From Lentisphaeria bacterium (lineage in GTDB: Bacteria > Verrucomicrobiota > Lentisphaeria > Victivallales > UBA1829): 36,709 nucleotides of DNA. Made by a program: the position numbers and the translations under genes. This document shows, piece after piece, positions 6,023 to 13,245 of the stretch. The stretch is from the NCBI GenBank assembly GCA_017615635.1, contig JAFZZR010000014.1:1-36709 (forward strand). The letters are read 5' to 3'. The notes under the pieces are model-generated. The model was not told where the DNA came from and searched no databases. It saw only the letters and a list, made by a program, of their open reading frames with translations. The first letter of the stretch is position 1. Each line of letters starts with the position of its first letter.

Positions 6023-7042
6023 ATGAAATATCAGGTGGGATATCAGGATAAACGGCAGTTCACAGAGTATCTGCTCCGGCATTGCGACATGGTTTCGGAA
6101 GTGTATTTCCCCTGGGGGGATTTCACTACGGGGCGCGGCGTTATTTCCTCAAAGACGTTCGAGCAAAATCTTGCCTCCGATCTGAAACGGTTTTCCGAAG
6201 CGGGGATCAGGCTGTGCCTGCTGCTCAACGGCAACTGCTGCGGACGTCATACTCTGGCCCGGAGCTTCTTCCGGAAACTCGGAGACACGGTGGATGCCCT
6301 GCGGGAAGAATACTCGCTTGCCGGAGTTACCACCGCCTCGCCGCTCATCGCCCGTTTTCTGCGAATGAATTTTCCCGGACTGGAGATCAGGGCCTCGGTC
6401 AACATGGAAATCGGGACCCCGGAGGGGATGGAGTACATGGAAGACTATTTCGACAGTTTTTACCTCAAGAGGGAATACAATTATGACCGGAGAGCCATGA
6501 TGCGGATGCGCGATTTCTGTCACGCCCGGGGAAAGAAGATATATCTGCTGGCGAACAGCGGATGCCTCAACTTCTGCTCCGCGCGTACGTTCCACGACAA
6601 CCTGGTGGCACACCAGCATGAAATTGCGGAAATGGACAATGCGTTCGATTTTCACGGGGAATGCACGATTTTTCTGAAAAAAGGAGAGAACCGCCGGGAT
6701 CTGCTTTCCAAAACGAATTTCATTCGTCCGGAGGATGTCCCTCTGTATGAAGGGTTGTGCGACGGCATGAAACTGGCTACTCGGACGAATTTCAATCCTC
6801 TGGCTGTGGTGTCCGCCTATTTTTCGGGTCAATGGAAGGGAAATTTGCTGGACCTGACGGAGCCGGCGCATTCGGAACTGCTGCTCCCGGAGATTCTGGA
6901 CAGCGGACGCTTCCCGCCGGACTATGCGGAAAAACGCCTGAACTGCGACAGGAACTGCGGAGAGTGTCGATTTTGCCGGACGGTGCAGGAGAAGGCGTCT
7001 GTGACTTTGGCGAACGATTTCGACATAAAAGAAATGGAATGA
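6023..7042 (+). CDS. U32-family (collagenase-like) protein with Cys clusters
   Basis: The 339-residue protein has the TIM-barrel layout of U32 proteins: an alpha/beta N-terminus (VSEVYFPWGDFTTG), GVTTASPLIARFLRMNFPGL, and IRASVNMEIGTPEGMEYM. A Cys motif then follows in LLANSGCLNFCSARTFHDN. The C-terminus has four closely spaced Cys in NCDRNCGECRFC. U32 members once called peptidases are now known to include Fe-S dependent, O2-independent hydroxylation factors (UbiU/UbiV, TrhP, RlhA), so proteolysis should not be assumed. The start has GAGG 7 bases upstream. It opens a four-gene operon, with 12 bases to the next gene. No signal peptide is visible, so it is cytoplasmic. The exact subfamily and substrate are unknown. 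Confidence 0.7.
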   Translation: MKYQVGYQDKRQFTEYLLRHCDMVSEVYFPWGDFTTGRGVISSKTFEQNLASDLKRFSEAGIRLCLLLNGNCCGRHTLARSFFRKLGDTVDALREEYSLAGVTTASPLIARFLRMNFPGLEIRASVNMEIGTPEGMEYMEDYFDSFYLKREYNYDRRAMMRMRDFCHARGKKIYLLANSGCLNFCSARTFHDNLVAHQHEIAEMDNAFDFHGECTIFLKKGENRRDLLSKTNFIRPEDVPLYEGLCDGMKLATRTNFNPLAVVSAYFSGQWKGNLLDLTEPAHSELLLPEILDSGRFPPDYAEKRLNCDRNCGECRFCRTVQEKASVTLANDFDIKEME

Positions 7043-7054
7043 CAAGGAGACAAT

Positions 7055-8122
7055 ATGCTGACCAGTGAAATGATCAAGGAAGCGGCCCTGGCCGCGGGCG
7101 CCGACATGTGCGGCATCGGGGATATGAACCGGTTTGAAGGTGCACCCAGGGAAATGGATCCTCGCTATATCTTCCCCGAGGCAAAGTCCGTTGTGGGAAT
7201 GGTGTTCCGGATCCCCCGGGGGGTCCAGCGTGGCATCGAGGAGGGGACTCAGTTTTATCAATACCCGTCCATGGCATACGGCGGGATCAATGAAATCTAT
7301 GCTCCCTCCGTGCTGTATCAGGTGGGACAGCTGATAGAGGATCACGGCTACGAAGCATTTATATACCGGAATACCGGGGCGCGCGGATGCGTTTCGGATA
7401 TGGACGGAACTCCCGGCAATACTCTTTCTCCGGAAGAACAGATCGAAGCCATGAATCAGGCGAAACGCAAGACCAATCATCACCGGTCGGTGCAGTTCAC
7501 GCGGGCGGCACGGCCGGGACAGGTCCCGCCCGATCTGCAGTTCCATTTCCGTTTGGCGGCGGTGGCTTGCGGACTGGGGGAAATGGGGTGGAGCAAAATG
7601 TTCCTCACGAAAGATTTCGGTCCTCTTCAGCGCGTGGCGTTCATCTTCACCGATGCCAAACTGGATCCCGATCCGCTCTACTCCGGCAAACCGCTTTGCC
7701 GCCGCTGTTTCGCCTGCGTGCGGGAGTGTCCCGGCGGCTGTCTCAGTCGGACTGAAAGCATCAAGGTCAACATAGGCGGGAAGATTTGCGAATGGGGCAA
7801 ACTGGACGAGTGGCGCTGCTACGCCTTTTACACGCATGGCGGGCCAAAGTACAATCCGTTCGTCCCGAAGGAGGTTTGGGATAAAAATGAAAATGGGGAA
7901 CTGGATCTTCTGGAAGGGAAAACGTCTGCCAGCGAGAAAGAGATCATGAAGGTGTACCGGGCTCTGGAAAAATATTTCCCGACCTGGGTCGGATACAATA
8001 TGGCCAAATGCGGCGGCTGCATCCGGGCGTGCGTCAGTATGCTGGAGAAAAAAGGAGGCTGCATGGAAGGCCGGTTCAGGGAACCGCTTCGTACCGGCAA
8101 AGCCTGGGTGATGGATCGCTGA
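7055..8122 (+). CDS. QueG-like double [4Fe-4S] protein, paralogue 1
   Basis: The 355-residue protein resembles the catalytic part of epoxyqueuosine reductase and relatives. An N-terminal domain (AAGADMCGIGDMNRFEG, IFPEAKSVVGMVFRIPRGVQ) is followed by LAAVACGLGEMGWSKMFLTK and the ferredoxin-like cluster motif CRRCFACVRECPGGC (about residues 213-227). A second cluster follows near residues 318-336 (CGGCIRACVSM). QueG uses cobalamin and two [4Fe-4S] clusters to reduce epoxyqueuosine. Here the C-terminal HEAT-like repeat region of QueG is missing and three paralogues stand in tandem, so tRNA modification is doubtful. AGGAG lies just before the ATG. It is the longest of the three, with an inserted stretch between the clusters (KYNPFVPKEVWDKNENGELD). 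Confidence 0.75.
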   Translation: MLTSEMIKEAALAAGADMCGIGDMNRFEGAPREMDPRYIFPEAKSVVGMVFRIPRGVQRGIEEGTQFYQYPSMAYGGINEIYAPSVLYQVGQLIEDHGYEAFIYRNTGARGCVSDMDGTPGNTLSPEEQIEAMNQAKRKTNHHRSVQFTRAARPGQVPPDLQFHFRLAAVACGLGEMGWSKMFLTKDFGPLQRVAFIFTDAKLDPDPLYSGKPLCRRCFACVRECPGGCLSRTESIKVNIGGKICEWGKLDEWRCYAFYTHGGPKYNPFVPKEVWDKNENGELDLLEGKTSASEKEIMKVYRALEKYFPTWVGYNMAKCGGCIRACVSMLEKKGGCMEGRFREPLRTGKAWVMDR

Positions 8123-8140
8123 GAAAGGAGTTCTGCAAAC

Positions 8141-9046
8141 ATGATCAATGCTGAAATCATCAAAAAGAAGGCGCTGGAGTACGGCGCGGCCGCGGTCGGG
8201 ATCGGTGATATCCGCCGGTTCCGGGGCGTCGAGAGTCAGCGGGATCCGCTGAAGATTCTGCCGGGAGCCAAATGCATCATAGGCTTTCTCTTCCGGGTGC
8301 CGCGCGCCCTTTACCGGACGATGAGCGAGCAGACTCAGTTTATGCAGTACACGCAGATCGGAGTCAAGTATATCGACGAAGATCTCAGCGAACTTTTCCT
8401 GCTCAAGATGGGGGCGATGATCGAGAACGAGGGATATGACGCCTGTCTCCAGCGGAACGTGTCGAATCTGCGGATACGGGGTGACCATTCCACCAACCCG
8501 GAACTGGTGGACACCTACGAACTGGCCAATGCCGAAGCCGTGGCGCCCGGAAAACCCGCACCGGATGTCATTATTGACTTCAATCTGGCGGCGGAGATAT
8601 GCGGGCTGGGACGTATCGGAGATTCGGGACACCTGATCGCGCCGAAACTGGGCCCGTTTTTGCGGATGGCGTTCATCGTGACCGACGCTCCGCTGGAATG
8701 CGATCCCCCGTTCGGTAAAACGCTTTGCGACCACTGCGGCAAATGCAAAACGGCGTGTCCGGGCAAAGCCATCGGAGAAGAGGGCGTAGACACGTGGCAA
8801 TGTGCTGTTTATTACCGGGGAACCCATAAATCCAACCCTTTCATGAAGTCGGATTTTCTTGCGGACGATCCGGAACGGGATTCTATTCTCGCAGGAAACA
8901 AGAGATTCGACCGTGAATCTGCGCGGGAGATTTATAAGAAGATCGATTTCCTGCCCAGTCGTTCCACCGGCTATATCCCCTGCATCTGCGGCAAAGCCTG
9001 CGACACCGCCTGCTACCGTCATCTGAAAGAGAAAGGTGTGTTATGA
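8141..9046 (+). CDS. QueG-like double [4Fe-4S] protein, paralogue 2
   Basis: This 301-residue protein is collinear with its neighbours: EYGAAAVGIGDIRRFRG at the N-terminus, ILPGAKCIIGFLFRVPRALY, then LAAEICGLGRIGDSGHL. The first cluster motif is CDHCGKCKTACPGKAI (about residues 196-211) and the second CICGKACDTACYRHLKEKG (about 281-299). It has a strong AAGGAG ten bases upstream and follows paralogue 1 after 18 bases. Its stop codon overlaps the start of paralogue 3 (ATGA), so the pair is translationally coupled. By family knowledge it is a cytoplasmic, oxygen-sensitive reductase; whether it binds a corrinoid cannot be settled from sequence by eye. Its substrate is unknown. Confidence 0.75.
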   Translation: MINAEIIKKKALEYGAAAVGIGDIRRFRGVESQRDPLKILPGAKCIIGFLFRVPRALYRTMSEQTQFMQYTQIGVKYIDEDLSELFLLKMGAMIENEGYDACLQRNVSNLRIRGDHSTNPELVDTYELANAEAVAPGKPAPDVIIDFNLAAEICGLGRIGDSGHLIAPKLGPFLRMAFIVTDAPLECDPPFGKTLCDHCGKCKTACPGKAIGEEGVDTWQCAVYYRGTHKSNPFMKSDFLADDPERDSILAGNKRFDRESAREIYKKIDFLPSRSTGYIPCICGKACDTACYRHLKEKGVL

Positions 9047-9975
9047 ATCAGCTGAAAGAAAAACTGACCGGGGCGCTGAAGAAATGCGCTGCCGATATCG
9101 TCAGGTTCGCTCCCGCCGGACGCATGCGCGATCCCGCCGTAAAAAAAATCTTTCCTGAAGCAAAGACCGTTATCTGCGTGGCTTTCCGTCAACTTCGGGG
9201 AACTCGGCGCGGGATCGAAGAGGGAACGGTCTATTATCAGTACACCACCTCGGTGGAGACCGTGGAGGAAGTCATGATCCCCGGTGCCCTGCTGCGCGGC
9301 TGCTCCATCCTGGAGGAAGCCGGGTTCGAGGCTCTGCCTCAGCGCCGGTTCCAGTTGGTCATGCCCCAGGAAGGCGAAACCAATTTCGAGATCGCGTATG
9401 ATGAGATCTATCGGGGCCGGGAAGCCGAAACCGTACTGGATTTCGAGAAATGCGCGGAGGACTGCGGACTGGGTGAGATCGGGCTTTCCGGTTCGATCCT
9501 CACCGATGATTTCGGCCCGAACCAGCGCTGGGGTTTTATTCTCACCGATGCCGAACTGCCTCCGGATGAGTCCGCGAACCCCCATTTGTGCGATCGCTGC
9601 GGCGAATGCATCAAAGCATGTCCCGGTCATGCTTTGAGCCTTGACGGCAGACGCAATTCATGGCAGTGCGCCGCCTATTACAAAGGGGCAAACCGGAGCA
9701 AGAATCCGTTCCTGCCTCCGGATATCCTGAAAGACGACCCGGATCGTTTGAAGATCATCGCAGGGGAGGCGGACCTGACTCCTGAAAAAGCCATGGAGGT
9801 CATCGATCAGATCCATTCCTATCCCCCCATCAAGCACGCCATGGTGGCCAGCATGTGCGGACGGGCCTGCGATACCGCCTGCTATGTGCATCTGGAGGAA
9901 AAAGGCGTCCTGAAACGGAAATTCAAGACTCCGTTCCGTAAACGGCCTGTCTGGTCCCTGCCTCTGGAAGAGTGA
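9043..9975 (+). CDS. QueG-like double [4Fe-4S] protein, paralogue 3
   Basis: The 310-residue protein is closest in plan to paralogue 2: IFPEAKTVICVAFRQLRGTR, CAEDCGLGEIGLSGSIL, first cluster CDRCGECIKACPGHAL (about residues 183-198), and second cluster CGRACDTACYVHLEEKG near residue 272. Its N-terminus is shorter and lacks the GADxxGIGDxxRF opening of the others, keeping only KKCAADIVRFAPAGRM. It may therefore be a non-equivalent subunit or have lost part of the cofactor pocket. Translation is coupled to paralogue 2 through ATGA. The operon seems to end here, with no clear terminator after the stop. Confidence 0.75.
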   Translation: MNQLKEKLTGALKKCAADIVRFAPAGRMRDPAVKKIFPEAKTVICVAFRQLRGTRRGIEEGTVYYQYTTSVETVEEVMIPGALLRGCSILEEAGFEALPQRRFQLVMPQEGETNFEIAYDEIYRGREAETVLDFEKCAEDCGLGEIGLSGSILTDDFGPNQRWGFILTDAELPPDESANPHLCDRCGECIKACPGHALSLDGRRNSWQCAAYYKGANRSKNPFLPPDILKDDPDRLKIIAGEADLTPEKAMEVIDQIHSYPPIKHAMVASMCGRACDTACYVHLEEKGVLKRKFKTPFRKRPVWSLPLEE

Positions 9976-10013
9976 CCGGATCGCCTGAATTTGCTGACAT
10001 GAAGGTGTTTTCA

Positions 10014-10166
10014 ATGAAGTCTCCTGAAATTACCCGGAGCCGGATTGCATCGGAAACATTTGCCTCATGGGAGCCGGGAAAAGTCACGGACAATCGGCAG
10101 AAACGGAATGAGATCCCGGAGATTCCCCACGGAGGCGGGAAAATCCGTGCATCTCCGGCCTCGTGA
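10014..10166 (+). pseudogene. relic of the glycosidase 5' end found intact at 13246
   Basis: The frame starts ATGAAG and reads MKSPEITRSRIASETFASWE, then PGKVTDNRQKRNEIPEIPHG. The N-terminus of the large glycosidase downstream has MKRPEITWSLMHP and, 40 residues further on, EAFASWDQGKVTDNQRKLNE followed by ILEISHGAGK. The copy therefore matches the intact gene on both sides of an internal deletion of roughly 130 bases and then loses similarity after the HGGGK segment. Nucleotide identity is visible by eye over GCCTCATGGGA and AAAGTCACGGACAATC. It implies a past duplication or a gene lost by deletion when the prepilin and lipoprotein genes came to lie in between. Confidence 0.8.
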
Positions 10167-10217
10167 GGCGATGTCATGCATCCGAGAAAAGAGGTGAAAA
10201 AAAAGCGAAAGATATTT

Positions 10218-10231
10218 GAATTTTGAAATTC
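10218..10231. promoter_or_regulatory. palindrome upstream of the prepilin gene
   Basis: GAATTT-TG-AAATTC is a perfect 6-bp inverted repeat. It overlaps the TTGAAT of a weak promoter-like pair (TTGAAT-16-TACGTT, 10216-10243). It may be a regulator binding site; this is inference. Confidence 0.35.
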
Positions 10232-10325
10232 AGCCGTTACGTTAGACGGAAGCGAAATAACGAACGGAGACACTCAAAAAACAGGCAGCCGCCTGAAATC
10301 GGCACAACAGAGGAAGGAAAGAGAA

Positions 10326-11171
10326 ATGCAAGCAGGATACTCGATGAAAAGCAAAAGGTATTGCAGTCACTTCACGCTCATTGAACTTCTGGTCGTCATC
10401 GCCATCATCGCCGTGCTGGCGGGGATGCTTTTGCCGTCGCTGGGCAAGGTGAAGAAGATGGCCATGACGACGAACTGTGTTTCCACCTGCAAGCAGATCG
10501 GTCTGAAGTGCACCATGTACGCGAACGATTATAACGATATGCTCCCGAACGGGGCTTATGACAATGCCGATCAGGAAGCTCTTTCCAACTTCGTGGTCCG
10601 CTCAAACAAAACCATGTATCTGGGGCACTTGGAAGAAAGCGGACATCTGGTCGCCTCCAAAGATTTTCCCTCCTTTTCACAGAAGGCCATGTATCTGCGG
10701 TGTCCGGCCTCCATTTCAGGGGGGAATCAGATCCCCGATGCCTACAAAAACGGATACAATTTCATTCACGAGAATGCGAATACCACGACGAACTCATTGA
10801 GGACCTCCTACATGTATTCCGATCCCTACATGAGCCCCGCAACCACCTGGGACTACTATGTAAGAAACTCCTGTCGCGTGGGAGCATTCGCCGACATCAA
10901 GACGACCGGCAAACTCCGTGATGTCGCCGCCCGCAGGGGAGTCCTTTCCGGGTGCTGGTATACCCCCGGGATGGACTTCACCACCGACAACGGACACGGA
11001 CAGGGCGGGATGACCAAGATCATCCCCATGGTGAAAGCCGATGGCTCCGCAAAAGCGCTGTCCATCAGTCTGGAGGAAGCGCTGAAGTACGGGCAAAACG
11101 GCCACATCAACGCAAACGGTGCAAATGGCGCTTACGTAGCCTTTACTTATCTGGGCGCGGTCAAGGACTGA
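10326..11171 (+). CDS. prepilin-type N-terminal cleavage/methylation domain protein
   Basis: The 281-residue protein has a type IV pilin/type II pseudopilin leader: a basic stretch, then [20 protein letters not shown] with Glu at +5 after the predicted cleavage before Phe16. The residue before the cleavage site is His, not the usual Gly. Behind the membrane helix (about residues 16-38) is a globular exported domain rich in Asn and aromatic residues, ending with DNGHGQGG and [10 protein letters not shown], a loose version of the H-X9-DG ending of this group. GAGGAAGG precedes the chosen start; MKSKRY six codons later is a possible alternative. The gene sits between the U32/QueG-like operon and the beta-helix lipoprotein, 47 bases before the latter, probably as part of the carbohydrate locus. 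Its specific role is unknown. Confidence 0.85.
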   Translation: MQAGYSMKSKRYCSHFTLIELLVVIAIIAVLAGMLLPSLGKVKKMAMTTNCVSTCKQIGLKCTMYANDYNDMLPNGAYDNADQEALSNFVVRSNKTMYLGHLEESGHLVASKDFPSFSQKAMYLRCPASISGGNQIPDAYKNGYNFIHENANTTTNSLRTSYMYSDPYMSPATTWDYYVRNSCRVGAFADIKTTGKLRDVAARRGVLSGCWYTPGMDFTTDNGHGQGGMTKIIPMVKADGSAKALSISLEEALKYGQNGHINANGANGAYVAFTYLGAVKD

Positions 11172-11218
11172 GCCGCCCTGTTTTTTACTACGGAACCACA
11201 TAATAAAAGGCAATAAAG

Positions 11219-13147
11219 ATGAGCATCCGGCACAAAAAATCCTTCCTTCAGAAAGCATTCCTTCTCTTTGCGTCGGCCTCGGCTCTGCTTTTTTCCACGG
11301 CCTGCATGTCCGTGGTGAAAGTCAGCGATTTCGAGCCCGATCCCGGCAACGCCACCGCCGCGGTCCAGAAGGCTCTCGACTCCGGCGCGAAGCAGGTGAT
11401 CTTCGATAACCCGGGCTTCGATTACATCGTCGAACCCATCAAACTCCGCAGCAATCAGGAACTGATCTTCGAGGACGGAGTGCATGTCCGGGCGCTGCGG
11501 GGCAGTTTCAAGGGGCGGAACGACTGTCTGTTTCTGGGTTTGAATGTGGAAAACATCGTCATGCGCGGCCAGGGCAGCGCGGAACTCTCGATGAACAAGA
11601 AGGATTATCAGGACCCGAAGCTCTACAGTCTGGGAGAATGGCGCCACACGGTGAGTCTGCGGGGCTGCCGCAACGTGACGGTGAAAGACCTGACCATCCG
11701 GAGCAGCGGAGGCGACGGCGTATACATTGCGGACGGGAAAAGGCTGTTTGAGAGGAATGACATCCTGCTGGAGAACCTTCTGCTGGACGACCATCACCGT
11801 CAGGGTGTGAGCGTCATTACGGTCAACGGTCTGGTGATCCGCAACTGCCGGATACAGAACACGGACGGGACGCAGCCTATGTGCGGGATCGACTTCGAGC
11901 CGAACTCTGCGTCGGAGGAAGTGAGGAACTGTCTCATCGAGGGGACCGAATTTCTGAACAATGCCCGCGCCGGGATCATGATCTCCTGCGGCGGCTTGCA
12001 GAAGCCCATCGACATCACCGTGCGCAACTGCCGGATCGCCGGAAACGTCGAGGGGATCAATGTCAATGCCGACCGGGACGCGGCCGCTCCGACCAAGGGG
12101 ACCATCCGCTTCGAGAACTGCACGGTCACGGGCTCGAAAATGCCGCTCATCATCCGGAACAAGCGAAGCGGCATCGCCCTGAGTTTTTCCGGATGCGAGA
12201 TCGACAACCTTTCCGGGAAAGCCGATATGCCCGTCATGATCTATACCGAATACCCGGAAAATTGCGGAGCCATCGATTTCGGTCAGTTCACGATCCGTCA
12301 GGCGCTCAAACGGAAAGTCATGAAATTCGACGGTTTCAGCGGTGCCGGACTGGAGCTGCCCGGGGGCGCGATCACCGTGATCGGGCCCGATGAAAAGAGT
12401 TCCGTCTTCGACCTGAAGAAATTTGCGGAAGAGCACGGACCGAATCCGGAACTGCTGAACTTCAAAACGGCCCGGATACAGCTCGCCGATTTCGTTCCCG
12501 CGCAGAAAAAAGCCGTTCAGGAGCACACGCTCAACGTCCGGAGCAAGGCCGTGTTTTTCGTCCAGTACTGCGACGGAAAGACGCCCGTGAAGATCCGCTT
12601 CAGAACGGCTTGGAAGAATGAGAAGGCGCCGCCGCCCGCCATGCCGGTGGAGATCTTCGATCCCGCCGGAACTTCCAACGGCACCTTCACCGTCAACAAG
12701 GAAGATTTCACCTACGTCCTGAAGGGCGGACGCGGCATATACCGTTTCTGCCTCAATACGAGGGGCCGGTCCGTGAATATCACGAGTTCGGAACCCGGAT
12801 TCGGCTTCGAAGCCGTCTCCATGCTCGAACTCTTCCGGTGCACGGGCACCTTCTGTTTCCTCGTGCCCGCCGGGGCCAGGGACTTCTCCATCATGATCCA
12901 GGGTTCGATCGGCGAACCGGTGGAGGCCGAACTCATTGATCCCGCCGGAAAAGTCCGCATGAAGACGGATTATGCCGAAGGGACGCAGATCCTGAAAGCC
13001 GAACGGCCGGAAAACTCTCCCGCCGAAGTCTGGAGCCTCCGGATCCCCCGCGCCGTGGAAGACTATTCGATCCGTCTCGGCGCGCCGCTTCCCCCGCTCC
13101 TCTTTACGGCCCCGGAAAACATCCTGATCAAGAGAGATGAAAGCTGA
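11219..13147 (+). CDS. right-handed parallel beta-helix lipoprotein (GH28/pectate-lyase-like)
   Basis: The 642-residue protein begins with a lipoprotein signal peptide: basic start, a hydrophobic run and a lipobox FSTAC with the modified Cys at about residue 29. From about residue 50 to 330 it has repeated beta-helix coils (FDYIVEPIKLRSNQELIFED, VENIVMRGQG, NVTVKDLTIRSSGGDGVYI, then LVIRNCRIQNTDG and ITVRNCRIAGNVEGINVN), as in GH28 and polysaccharide lyases. The second half contains beta-sandwich-like segments of unknown function. It is predicted to be anchored in an envelope membrane, possibly outward-facing, and to bind or cut a polysaccharide. AAAAGG precedes the ATG. I cannot assign a catalytic triad, so a binding-only role remains possible. 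Confidence 0.8.
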   Translation: MSIRHKKSFLQKAFLLFASASALLFSTACMSVVKVSDFEPDPGNATAAVQKALDSGAKQVIFDNPGFDYIVEPIKLRSNQELIFEDGVHVRALRGSFKGRNDCLFLGLNVENIVMRGQGSAELSMNKKDYQDPKLYSLGEWRHTVSLRGCRNVTVKDLTIRSSGGDGVYIADGKRLFERNDILLENLLLDDHHRQGVSVITVNGLVIRNCRIQNTDGTQPMCGIDFEPNSASEEVRNCLIEGTEFLNNARAGIMISCGGLQKPIDITVRNCRIAGNVEGINVNADRDAAAPTKGTIRFENCTVTGSKMPLIIRNKRSGIALSFSGCEIDNLSGKADMPVMIYTEYPENCGAIDFGQFTIRQALKRKVMKFDGFSGAGLELPGGAITVIGPDEKSSVFDLKKFAEEHGPNPELLNFKTARIQLADFVPAQKKAVQEHTLNVRSKAVFFVQYCDGKTPVKIRFRTAWKNEKAPPPAMPVEIFDPAGTSNGTFTVNKEDFTYVLKGGRGIYRFCLNTRGRSVNITSSEPGFGFEAVSMLELFRCTGTFCFLVPAGARDFSIMIQGSIGEPVEAELIDPAGKVRMKTDYAEGTQILKAERPENSPAEVWSLRIPRAVEDYSIRLGAPLPPLLFTAPENILIKRDES

Positions 13148-13245
13148 AAAAAGCCGGAGTATCGGAAGAAACGCAAAAAAAGTCATGGGCGAAACCGTTG
13201 CCTCATGGATCGGTTTGTTATAAAATGGAAAGAAGACACGGAAAA

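Noticed and set aside
6149..9022. 957-codon open frame on the minus strand across the U32/QueG-like operon
   Set aside because: It is antisense to four genes with clear motifs and good ribosome binding sites; its sequence is His- and Arg-rich with no domain. High G+C at third positions keeps this frame open.
11147..13186. 679-codon minus-strand open frame over the beta-helix lipoprotein
   Set aside because: Antisense shadow; the plus strand has a lipobox and beta-helix repeats.
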